From Spirochaetota bacterium (GTDB lineage Bacteria; Spirochaetota; UBA4802; JAFGJZ01): a stretch of 5,237 nucleotides of DNA. The notes under the pieces were generated by a model, which saw nothing but the letters and a program-made list of their open reading frames with translations, did not search any database and was not told the DNA's origin. The stretch's first letter is position 1. Every line of letters begins with the position of its first letter. Positions 1 to 5,237 of the stretch are shown one piece after another. The translations under genes and the position numbers were made by a program. The stretch lies in assembly GCA_023396615.1 (NCBI GenBank), contig JAEWVM010000214.1:1-5237 (forward strand), read 5' to 3'.

Positions 1-1118
1 CAGATGTATGAAAGAATCATATAATCCATGTGACTCTTGTGACACGGCGTCAGAACTAATGGTCCTCTTTCTGCGGCTTCCTTAAGCCGGGCAATGGATT
101 CGGCATCACACACAATGCCCGAAAATATTTTTTTGAAAATGAGATCAATTGTGCGCTCGAAAATTCTTATGTATATTATTGAAAAATCAGCAGCTATCTC
201 GCTGAAATATTTAAATGCTCTTCCTTTGAGACGGCGAAGCGGAATATTATCCTCTCTCGAAACTTCTTCAGCCGTTTTGATAACGTTTTCATGATAAAGA
301 ACTTTTTCTGCGATTTCATTTCTGCTTCGAAGAACGGGGCCTAAAACTATTCTTTTATGCTTCTGCATGTATTCAAGAATATTCTGCCTGATCATTTTGG
401 CGCATTTCTCGTCTGAGAATTCTTTGAACTTTTCAAGTTCTTCGGCAAGAGAAACCGGTTTCAGAAATTTAATATAAGAAGGAGTTGCCTGCGAAACAAG
501 ATTGAGAAAAAAGAAACGGTTGCCTGTTGCCGGAGGTGTCGGAACAAACTGATTTGTACGCTCGGGATTTCTGTTCCAGAAAATAATTTCAGGCATAATA
601 AATATCGGAAAAGGAAGTGAACGCTGAAGGCGTATCAGATAAAGGATGGTATCATATTTGGATTCGACATAACGTTTAAGGAAAAATTTGCGTGAAAGCA
701 TTGAAAACAATACTCCCCTTTTATCAAGGAGAAGATTTTTGATATAGTCAGTTTCGTAAACATTCGGATATTTTCTGCGGAAAAGAGTACGTTTTATCCA
801 CATCATTATTCTTCCGAATATATAGGAAAAAGACTGCAGTACTATGGGATTATATTCGAGAGCAAAATCAAGATTTTTAACTCCGGCTTTAGAAAGCACG
901 GATTGAATCATCAGCAGAGCAAAATTTGAACTTTCATGAGACGCGATGACAACGGCGCCTTTTTCATTATATTCATTGAGCAGAGAAACAGCATCTTCGT
1001 CAAGTTCCGCACGTGAAAAGAGAATTTTTGCAAGCTTCCAGCGCAATCCGCTTAATTCAGGCTGAAGTCTTCCCTGAAAACGGAAATCTGAATCTCTTTT
1101 CTTTCCAATTTCTTTCAT
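1..1118 (-). CDS. plsB: Glycerol-3-phosphate acyltransferase, PlsB family (C-terminus cut by window edge)
   Basis: Predicted to acylate the sn-1 position of glycerol-3-phosphate, the first step of phospholipid synthesis, at the inner membrane. The frame is open from ATG at 1118 to the window edge and gives 372 residues. The catalytic HX4D motif is near the cut end: TPCHKSHMDY, with His360 and Asp365, followed by hydrophobic MILSYI. Before it lie the EIAADF stretch (307-312) and a basic, aromatic helix (314-332) that match the region preceding block I in PlsB proteins. Residues 172-187 contain the family-like MPEIIFWNRNPER. E. coli PlsB is about 800 residues with its HX4D near 306, so roughly half the protein, including the glycerol-phosphate-binding blocks, lies outside. 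The ATG at 1118 is chosen because GGAG stands 7 bases upstream. A terminator separates the gene from the channel gene upstream. A lysophospholipid acyltransferase is a less likely alternative. The motifs are seen; the substrate is inferred from the family. Confidence 0.88.
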   Translation of the reverse strand, partial: MKEIGKKRDSDFRFQGRLQPELSGLRWKLAKILFSRAELDEDAVSLLNEYNEKGAVVIASHESSNFALLMIQSVLSKAGVKNLDFALEYNPIVLQSFSYIFGRIMMWIKRTLFRRKYPNVYETDYIKNLLLDKRGVLFSMLSRKFFLKRYVESKYDTILYLIRLQRSLPFPIFIMPEIIFWNRNPERTNQFVPTPPATGNRFFFLNLVSQATPSYIKFLKPVSLAEELEKFKEFSDEKCAKMIRQNILEYMQKHKRIVLGPVLRSRNEIAEKVLYHENVIKTAEEVSREDNIPLRRLKGRAFKYFSEIAADFSIIYIRIFERTIDLIFKKIFSGIVCDAESIARLKEAAERGPLVLTPCHKSHMDYMILSYI

Positions 1119-1125
1119 CAAAACA

Positions 1126-1129
1126 CTCC
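1126..1129 (-). promoter_or_regulatory. Shine-Dalgarno GGAG of the plsB-like gene
   Basis: On the minus strand GGAG lies 7 bases before the ATG at 1118, which fixes that start. The rest of the 1119-1210 spacer is AT-rich. It contains a TAAAAT box (minus strand, 1164-1169) that could be a -10 element, but no convincing -35 at the right distance, so I do not call a promoter there. Confidence 0.7.
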
Positions 1130-1210
1130 GTCAAAGATTCAGTCATATTGAATGGATATGTCGATTTTAAATTGAATATCGGCAAGTACTTTTTTTGAAC
1201 TTTTTTCATA

Positions 1211-1239
1211 AAGAAAGGCGGTCACAGACCGCCTTTCTT
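1211..1239 (-). terminator. Intrinsic terminator of the channel gene
   Basis: A perfect 13-bp inverted repeat (arms 1211-1223 and 1227-1239, with the GC-rich core GGCGGTC/GACCGCC) closes a 3-base loop. It begins 5 bases after the channel gene's stop codon. On the minus strand the distal arm ends in TTTCTT and runs into TATG, so the U-rich tail is mostly inside the stem. It should end the channel transcript before the acyltransferase gene, whose start is about 90 bases further on. Confidence 0.85.
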
Positions 1240-1244
1240 AAATA

Positions 1245-3194
1245 TCATGACTCATCTTCTGCGAGAGTTATAAGCCAGTCATTTTTTGTTATTGTGAATT
1301 TCTGATTTTTTTCAGGATTCACATAAATTCCATAGTTCTTTGACGCGTCATCTTCTTCACAAGCGATCCGTACTCCGAAACATGTTTCATTGCGCATAAT
1401 CGCAGCTTCACAAATTTCCGCAAAAGAAATTTCAACCGGAAAACTTGAAAAGAAATAATCCGAAGGTTTAATATAAACCTCACTTCCTTCAGCTTTAAAC
1501 AGATCATCATAGATATCATAAACTGCAGGTTCTTCCGAAATCTGAGCGTAAATCTTCGAAATGAACTGATTCGAAATGAGGAAGTCCTTAACCCCGACTT
1601 CTTTTATGAGATCGATATTGTCGGAATCCGCAACTTCAGTTATCAACTGAGTCTTAATATCTTTCTTCTCAAGATTCTTAAAATAATGTCTGAAACCGAG
1701 AAGCTGTGCAATAGTCTCAGAATCTCTAACTTCGGCATCGCCGCCGTCACCTGACAACAAAATCACGTTATCGTAGTTTTCAGGACGGAGATTTTCGATA
1801 ACCTTAGATTCATGAATATCTGCCGCGATAAGATTCATTTTTATAGAAGAATGCTTTTCTTTAACTGCGTCAAATTCCGATTTGATTTCATCAGAAATTT
1901 CCTCTACAACTACGTCGATCATAGAACCTTCAACAAGATAATTGCTGTATTCGTCTATGATAATCGGAGTCTTGATGCTCCATCCGACAATCAGCTGATT
2001 CTCAATATTCTTTTTCTGGGAAGCGGCAGGTTTCGCATCAACCGCCGGAACCTCAACTTTTTTCTTGAGATACTTGATAGCTGAATCATCTTCGGCAACA
2101 AGTATCGCTTCATCGCCTTCTTCAAGCACGGTAGAAGGAAGCGGATTCAGGCATACCGTACCGTCCTTTTTGCGGATACCGAGAACGGAACACACACTGA
2201 AATGAAAAATCAGATCATGATAAGTTATACCGGAAAAACCGCCCTCAGGCTGATAAAAATAAAATTCGCATCCGTCAAAGCCGACAAGATTATCATAAAC
2301 CTGCGCAAGACCGGAGATTCTTGATGTCTGAACCATCAGTTTTGCCAACAAAGAATGCTCATCTATAATCGTTACATTCGGAGATATATTTTTTGCAAGA
2401 GCGCGTTTTGACTCCAAGTGAATTTCTGCGGCAATAGGAGGAATATTGTCCTCGCCCGTGCATGCAACAACAGCCATGATCGTTTTAAGAACACGTGAAT
2501 CGGCAAGTTCTTTTGAATGACTGTCGTCATCAACCTGAGCGTCGTTAAGAATGATGACTGACTTGGCATATTTAACAGCCATTCTGTCAAGAGTGCTGAT
2601 GCTTGAAGTAGAACCCGAACGTGTTACAAGCTTTGTTGTCTTTCTGTCGGTTAAACGCTCACGGAAAAAATCATCCATTTCATCCTTTTCTCTTGCAGAA
2701 AGAACAGCAACTGTAGCTTTACGTTCTGACTCATTAGCAACTACAAGCTCTCTGATTATTTCAAGAACCCTGTCGCCGAAACCTAGAATCAGAGTATGAT
2801 TTTTTTCGATTATTGAGCTTTTTCCTTTTTTAAGCTCATCAAGCTTGGCTTCAAACTGACTTGTAATAAAAGCTACCAAACTCGAGAACAAGATCAATCC
2901 GACGAATATCGTAAGTACACCGACGCCCTTGTTGAAAACACCGTAATCAGTATCTTCGCCGAGACATCCGGCATCTGCAATCTGAAGAAATGAACGCCAT
3001 GCCTGCGCCCAGAATGAATCAAAACCGTTATCAGGCGAAAGCGAGTTTACAAGAAATCTGACTGCTGCCATGAGAAGAAACGACAAAAAGAAAACCAGCA
3101 TAAGTGCGGAAAAAACCGAAAGACCGCCTTTTGACATAAAATTGTCAAATCTGTATTTCAGCTTCGCGAATAATCCTCTTCGGGACGCGCTCAT
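1245..3194 (-). CDS. CASTOR/POLLUX-type ion channel with two RCK-like domains
   Basis: Predicted cation channel of the cytoplasmic membrane, 649 residues. Two hydrophobic segments, about 26-50 and 88-112, flank a pore loop containing FLQIADAGCLGED (69-81). ADAG (73-76) is the filter-region motif of plant CASTOR. The second helix leads into LDELKKGKSSIIEKNHTLIL (118-137), the signature junction of CASTOR/DMI1 proteins. RCK1 spans about 132-380, with a modified Rossmann turn GFGDR (138-142), ANES (153-156) and TRSGS (191-195). RCK2 spans about 400-649 and opens with LIVGWS (401-406). An Ala/Lys-rich linker (384-396) joins them. Plant relatives have additional N-terminal helices; this one has the simple two-helix layout. 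ATG at 3194 follows a good GAGG ribosome site. Flanking terminators indicate a single-gene unit. The plant channels conduct K+ and/or Ca2+ at the nuclear envelope; the ion and gating ligand here cannot be read from sequence. A TrkA-type transporter subunit is excluded by the built-in pore. Confidence 0.9.
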   Translation of the reverse strand: MSASRRGLFAKLKYRFDNFMSKGGLSVFSALMLVFFLSFLLMAAVRFLVNSLSPDNGFDSFWAQAWRSFLQIADAGCLGEDTDYGVFNKGVGVLTIFVGLILFSSLVAFITSQFEAKLDELKKGKSSIIEKNHTLILGFGDRVLEIIRELVVANESERKATVAVLSAREKDEMDDFFRERLTDRKTTKLVTRSGSTSSISTLDRMAVKYAKSVIILNDAQVDDDSHSKELADSRVLKTIMAVVACTGEDNIPPIAAEIHLESKRALAKNISPNVTIIDEHSLLAKLMVQTSRISGLAQVYDNLVGFDGCEFYFYQPEGGFSGITYHDLIFHFSVCSVLGIRKKDGTVCLNPLPSTVLEEGDEAILVAEDDSAIKYLKKKVEVPAVDAKPAASQKKNIENQLIVGWSIKTPIIIDEYSNYLVEGSMIDVVVEEISDEIKSEFDAVKEKHSSIKMNLIAADIHESKVIENLRPENYDNVILLSGDGGDAEVRDSETIAQLLGFRHYFKNLEKKDIKTQLITEVADSDNIDLIKEVGVKDFLISNQFISKIYAQISEEPAVYDIYDDLFKAEGSEVYIKPSDYFFSSFPVEISFAEICEAAIMRNETCFGVRIACEEDDASKNYGIYVNPEKNQKFTITKNDWLITLAEDES

Positions 3195-3200
3195 AATTCA

Positions 3201-3238
3201 CCTCTAAAATTTATTATAACGTTCTATTATTTTAGAGG
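3201..3238. promoter_or_regulatory. Perfect 10-bp inverted repeat over the channel gene's start region
   Basis: CCTCTAAAAT (3201-3210) and ATTTTAGAGG (3229-3238) are exact inverted repeats around an 18-base AT-rich spacer. The proximal arm contains the channel gene's Shine-Dalgarno (minus strand AGAGGTG, 3199-3205, with GAGG 6 bases from the ATG at 3194). A TATAAT box lies inside the spacer. Two readings fit. If transcription starts upstream of 3238, the arms pair in mRNA and hide the ribosome site. If it starts near 3206 from the TATAAT box, the repeat is a DNA operator straddling the -10. The sequence alone does not decide. Confidence 0.6.
3213..3218 (-). promoter_or_regulatory. Candidate -10 box (TATAAT) of the channel gene
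   Basis: Minus-strand TATAAT matches the sigma-70 consensus exactly and has a G at the -14 position. It lies 18 bases before the ATG, so transcription would start near 3206 with a leader of only about 12 bases. The sequence 17-18 bp upstream (TAGCCT/TTAGCC) is a poor -35, so an activator would be needed or this is not the main promoter. Two TTGAAAA copies 11 bp apart further upstream (3245-3251, 3256-3262) resemble -35 boxes but are too far from this element. Confidence 0.35.
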
Positions 3239-3279
3239 CTAAAATTTTCAAGAACTTTTCAATTTACGTTAAATTAATC

Positions 3280-3312
3280 ATAAAGGGCAAAAATCAGATT
3301 TTTGCCCTTTAT
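3280..3312 (-). terminator. Intrinsic terminator of the Fe-S protein gene
   Basis: A perfect 15-bp inverted repeat (arms 3280-3294 and 3298-3312, containing AAAGGGCAAAAAT and its complement) encloses a 3-base loop. It lies about 30 bases after the Fe-S gene's stop. On the minus strand it is followed by the AT-rich GATTAATTTAA rather than a clean T run. It separates the Fe-S transcript from the channel gene. It is symmetric enough to work on both strands, but no plus-strand gene leads into it. Confidence 0.8.
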
Positions 3313-3343
3313 TTGAACGATTTCCGTTTTTTCCGGTAATTTT

Positions 3344-4153
3344 TTACAATATTTCACCGTCAAGAGAAATCACATATTCCCGTATAGCCATGCTCCGTCC
3401 TGCTTTTTCAAGAGCCTTTTCGATATAATAGTTTATTCCTCCGCAGCACGGAACCTGCATACGCACAGCTGTAATGGACTTAATATCATTGTTCTTTATG
3501 ATTGAAGCAAGCTTATCAAGATATTCTTCCTGATACGGGTCAAGCTTCGGACACAATATAACCAGAATTTTATCCTTAAGGAATCTGGAATGAAAATTGC
3601 TGTAGGCGAAAGGAACACAGTCGGCAGCGATGACAAGATCCGCATTCTTGAAAAAAGGCGCGTTCGGATTCAAAAGCTTAAGCTGAACCGGCCATTGTCT
3701 GAGCTCGGAAGAAGCAGAAATATCAACCTGAGAAGGAGCTTTCTCGCCGCGTCTGTCGCGCATCATTGATCCCGGACAGCAAGGTTTTTCTTCATTTGAA
3801 AGATCAGGAACTGGAATATTGTGTTCATTCAGATATTCTACCGCCTCAGCAAGAAAATCATCCTGCGCATGGTCTTTAAGATGCTTCAGGTGAGCTTTTA
3901 TTACGCCTGCACCCTGCTTTACAACGTTTTCCATTACAAGTTTTTCATTATAGGCTTCAGCTTCCCTTTCTTCTATTTCTATAGCACCCTGCGGACACTG
4001 CTTGATGCATGCTCCCAAACCGTCACAGAAAAGATCGCTCACAAGCGCCGCTTTTCCGTCAATGAGCTGAATCGCTCCTTCAGGGCAGTCCGGAACACAT
4101 ACACCGCATCCGTTGCATTTTTCCCTGTCGATTCTGATAATATTTCTTTTCAT
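3344..4153 (-). CDS. Ferredoxin-like Fe-S protein with cysteine-rich C-terminal domain
   Basis: A 269-residue, probably cytoplasmic electron-transfer protein. The N-terminus is a bacterial-type two-cluster ferredoxin. Motif 1 is CNGCGVCVPDCP (Cys13, 16, 19, 23). Motif 2 is CDGLGACIKQCP (Cys43, 49, 53), where Leu46 replaces the usual second cysteine, so the second cluster has three cysteine ligands or is [3Fe-4S]. After EEREAEAYNE (61-70) comes a helical stretch (71-112), then a domain with further cysteines: CCPG (125-128), Cys179 in ADLVIAADCVPFAYSNFHSR, Cys201 (CPKLD) and CCGG (236-239). No signal peptide or membrane helix is seen. ATG at 4153 follows GGAGG at a 4-base spacing. The gene is divergent from a CRP/FNR regulator and probably controlled by it. 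I recall similar proteins beside hybrid cluster protein (hcp) genes in anaerobes, controlled by HcpR. No hcp gene is in this window, so that role is inferred. Confidence 0.82.
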   Translation of the reverse strand: MKRNIIRIDREKCNGCGVCVPDCPEGAIQLIDGKAALVSDLFCDGLGACIKQCPQGAIEIEEREAEAYNEKLVMENVVKQGAGVIKAHLKHLKDHAQDDFLAEAVEYLNEHNIPVPDLSNEEKPCCPGSMMRDRRGEKAPSQVDISASSELRQWPVQLKLLNPNAPFFKNADLVIAADCVPFAYSNFHSRFLKDKILVILCPKLDPYQEEYLDKLASIIKNNDIKSITAVRMQVPCCGGINYYIEKALEKAGRSMAIREYVISLDGEIL

Positions 4154-4171
4154 TTTTCCTCCATATTCTGC

Positions 4172-4200
4172 TTGATAAAGTATTGCTTGTTTTATCTAAA
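4172..4200 (+). promoter_or_regulatory. Candidate promoter of the CRP/FNR-family regulator
   Basis: TTGATA (4172-4177, 5 of 6 to the -35 consensus) and TCTAAA (4195-4200, 4 of 6 to the -10) are 17 bp apart. Transcription would start near 4207, about 34 bases before the ATG at 4241. The FNR-type box (4226-4239) would then be centred near +26, where a bound regulator would block its own expression. Confidence 0.4.
4174..4196. repeat. Short inverted repeat in the divergent promoter region
   Basis: GATAAA (4174-4179) and TTTATC (4191-4196) form a 6-bp inverted repeat with an 11-base spacer. It overlaps the predicted start site of the Fe-S gene and the -35/-10 of the regulator gene. The spacing is wider than a usual CRP/FNR site. 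It could be a second operator, but in AT-rich DNA a 6-bp dyad may be chance. Confidence 0.3.
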
Positions 4201-4204
4201 TATA
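4199..4204 (-). promoter_or_regulatory. Candidate -10 box (TATATT) of the Fe-S protein gene
   Basis: Minus-strand TATATT matches 5 of 6 consensus bases and predicts a transcript start at about 4191-4193, giving a leader of roughly 38 bases. There is no -35 hexamer at the usual spacing. Instead the FNR-type box is centred at 4232.5, about 40-41 bp before the predicted start, which is the position of a class II CRP/FNR activator site. Confidence 0.5.
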
Positions 4205-4225
4205 CCACTCTTTCAAAAAAAGTAA

Positions 4226-4239
4226 TTGATTCAGGTCAA
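4226..4239. promoter_or_regulatory. FNR-type binding site TTGAT-N4-GTCAA
   Basis: TTGATTCAGGTCAA matches the E. coli FNR consensus TTGAT-N4-ATCAA at 9 of 10 defined bases. It lies in the divergent region beside a gene for a CRP/FNR regulator whose recognition helix has FNR-like contact residues. It fits activation of the Fe-S gene on one side and steric repression of the regulator gene on the other, since it covers that gene's leader and weak AGG ribosome site and ends one base before its ATG. The match is seen; binding is inferred. Confidence 0.65.
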
Positions 4240-4240
4240 C

Positions 4241-4891
4241 ATGAGCATAGAAAACGAACTTAAAAAAACAGAATTATTTTCAAACCTTTCCGGGATTTCC
4301 GCCTCGCGTATCGCGGGTGCGTGCACCGTCAAAAAAGTTAAATCCGGTGAATATATTTTTCATGAGGGCGATGAGGGCGATTTTTTTTATCTCATGAAAA
4401 GCGGAAAAGCCCGCGTTTTCAAGAACAGCCGCGACGGAAAGGAAGTTACTGTAAAAATTATATGCCAGGACGAGATATTCGGCGAAGTTATAATCTTTGA
4501 AAGCCGCGCGTATCCGGCAAGCTGTGTCGCAATGGAAGAGTGCGAAGTAATATCAATCAGAAAAGAAAATTTTCTTCTGCTTCTGCGCGAAACGGATTTC
4601 TCAGCGGATTTTTTCGGAATTCTGATAAAAAAACTCAGATACCTGAATGAAAGAATTCTTTTTCTTTCGGCGATGGACGTCGAAGAAAGATTCTTCAGCT
4701 TCATAAAAGAAAACTACGGCATAAAAGAACAATACGAAATTTCCATGAGTAAAAAAGACGCGGCTTCGGCAATAGGCACCATTCCCGAAACATTTTCGAG
4801 GATGTTAGCCCGCTTAAAAAAAGCGGGACTTGCGAATTGGGATGACAATCTTGTAATAGATAAAAAAGCCTGGGAAATCTACGAAGTCTGA
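4241..4891 (+). CDS. CRP/FNR-family transcriptional regulator
   Basis: A 216-residue DNA-binding regulator with an N-terminal effector (cNMP-type) beta-roll, about 12-115 (GEYIFHEGDEGDFFYLMKSG at 36-55, FGEV at 80-83), a dimer helix about 118-145, and a C-terminal winged helix about 145-216. The recognition helix IPETFSRMLARLKKAG (181-196) has Glu183, Ser186 and Arg187 in the E-x-x-S-R pattern FNR uses to read TTGAT. FNR's N-terminal cysteine cluster is absent; the cysteines are scattered (28, 75, 95, 101). The segment after FGE reads ESRAYPASC and lacks the Arg-Ser pair that binds cAMP in E. coli CRP, so a cAMP sensor is unlikely. A haem- or NO-sensing HcpR/DNR-like role is possible but unproven. 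I prefer ATG at 4241 to an in-frame TTG at 4226: AGG lies 5 bases before the ATG, whereas the TTG has no ribosome site and sits inside the FNR-type box. No strong terminator follows. Confidence 0.88.
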   Translation: MSIENELKKTELFSNLSGISASRIAGACTVKKVKSGEYIFHEGDEGDFFYLMKSGKARVFKNSRDGKEVTVKIICQDEIFGEVIIFESRAYPASCVAMEECEVISIRKENFLLLLRETDFSADFFGILIKKLRYLNERILFLSAMDVEERFFSFIKENYGIKEQYEISMSKKDAASAIGTIPETFSRMLARLKKAGLANWDDNLVIDKKAWEIYEV

Positions 4892-5237
4892 TTACTTAAT
4901 TTCTTTTTAAGTCTTGTTATGCGTTTTTCAAAATTCTCCTTCCACCGAAGGGGATTTTTGATTTCTTCGCCCTTTTCGGAATATATATTTTTATCAACAA
5001 GCATCATTGCCGTCTCGGAATATTCAAGCGCCTTCGTTAAATCCGCCGTTCTATGCTCTTCATATTTCGCAAGCTCGTTCAGAGAAAAAAGCGTCAAACG
5101 GCTCTTCCAATATTCGGCGGCTTTTTCGTAATCATTTTCGCGCTTGAGCGCGATCGAAAACTTGTTAAAAAGATTTTCATCATCAAGAATCGAGTCTCCG
5201 AGAAAATCGGCCATATCGAGAAACAAATCAATATCTT
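4879..5237 (-). CDS. C-terminus of a TPR-like helical protein, possibly YprB-type RNase H-like (start outside window)
   Basis: The frame is open from the window edge (5237) to TAG at 4879-4881 and shows the last 118 residues. A TTG at 5224-5226 could be read as a start, but the frame continues upstream and no ribosome site precedes it, so this is probably an internal Leu. The segment is all helical and charged, with TPR-like pairs: NDYEKAAEYWKSRLTLFSLN, then ELAKYEEHRTADLTKALEYS, and a basic end RITRLKKKLSNQTS. The ELAKYEEHR-x-x-DL-x-KALEYSE pattern resembles the C-terminal repeat region of YprB-family RNase H-like (exonuclease-fold) proteins, as I recall it. The catalytic part would lie outside, so the assignment is tentative. 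The gene converges on the regulator gene and overlaps its 3' end by 13 bases, a layout that invites transcriptional interference. Confidence 0.6.
   Translation of the reverse strand, partial: DIDLFLDMADFLGDSILDDENLFNKFSIALKRENDYEKAAEYWKSRLTLFSLNELAKYEEHRTADLTKALEYSETAMMLVDKNIYSEKGEEIKNPLRWKENFEKRITRLKKKLSNQTS

Noticed and set aside
94..294. 66-residue plus-strand open frame
   Set aside because: Antisense to the acyltransferase gene, which has a clear catalytic motif, with no recognisable protein features.
1144..1180. CATAT-N7-ATATG dyad and repeated ATTGAAT in the acyltransferase upstream region
   Set aside because: Arms are only 5-7 bases of pure AT-rich sequence in an AT-rich spacer. They are not aligned with a convincing promoter, so chance is the simpler explanation.
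1812..2799. Plus- and minus-strand open frames inside the channel gene (for example 1812-2084, 2372-2590, 2551-2799)
   Set aside because: All are other-frame shadows of the 649-residue channel frame, which is continuous and family-matched from end to end.
3245..3262. Two TTGAAAA copies as -35 boxes of the channel promoter
   Set aside because: The distances to the best -10 candidates (TATAAT at 3213-3218, TAAAAT at 3229-3234) are far outside the 16-18 bp range, except for very weak hexamers.
3821..4225. 134-residue plus-strand open frame
   Set aside because: It lies almost entirely antisense to the well-supported Fe-S protein gene and runs through its promoter. It has no ribosome site, and its Phe/Tyr-rich composition is typical of reading a real gene backwards.
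4226..4240. TTG start for the CRP/FNR-family gene adding five residues
   Set aside because: No Shine-Dalgarno precedes it and the codon sits inside the FNR-type box. The ATG at 4241 begins the typical short N-terminus.
4919..5131. 70-residue plus-strand open frame
   Set aside because: Antisense to the helical C-terminal coding frame at 4879-5237, with no ribosome site or recognisable domain.

Overview
The window comes from an AT-rich anaerobic bacterium, most likely a spirochaete of the Treponema type. That is an inference from the gene families and general sequence character, not from a marker gene. It holds three complete genes and two genes cut by the window edges. There are no RNA genes, insertion sequences, CRISPR arrays or phage genes. 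Every stretch of more than about 150 bases is coding.

Layout, left to right. (1) Positions 1-1118, minus strand: the first 372 residues of a PlsB-family glycerol-3-phosphate acyltransferase, ending just after the catalytic HX4D motif. (2) 1119-1244: an AT-rich spacer with the acyltransferase's ribosome binding site and a strong hairpin terminator for the next gene. (3) 1245-3194, minus: a 649-residue CASTOR/POLLUX-type ion channel with two membrane helices, an ADAG pore motif like that of plant CASTOR, and two cytoplasmic RCK-like domains. (4) 3195-3343: its control region, with a perfect 10-bp inverted repeat covering the Shine-Dalgarno and a TATAAT box, then a hairpin terminator for the next gene. 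(5) 3344-4153, minus: a ferredoxin-like Fe-S protein with a cysteine-rich C-terminal domain. (6) 4154-4240: a divergent control region containing a near-perfect FNR-type box. (7) 4241-4891, plus: a CRP/FNR-family regulator. (8) 4879-5237, minus: the C-terminus of a helical TPR-like protein, possibly of the YprB family, overlapping the regulator's 3' end by 13 bases.

The clearest functional unit is the divergent pair of Fe-S protein and regulator. The box TTGAT-N4-GTCAA lies about 40-41 bp upstream of the start predicted for the Fe-S gene from a TATATT -10 element, which is class II activator geometry. The same box covers the leader and ribosome binding site of the regulator gene, so self-repression is likely. 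The regulator's recognition helix carries the E-x-x-S-R pattern that reads TTGAT in E. coli FNR, but it lacks FNR's N-terminal cysteine cluster. The arrangement recalls the HcpR/ferredoxin systems of nitrosative-stress defence in anaerobes; that link is an inference. The channel and acyltransferase genes are separate transcription units, set apart by terminators.
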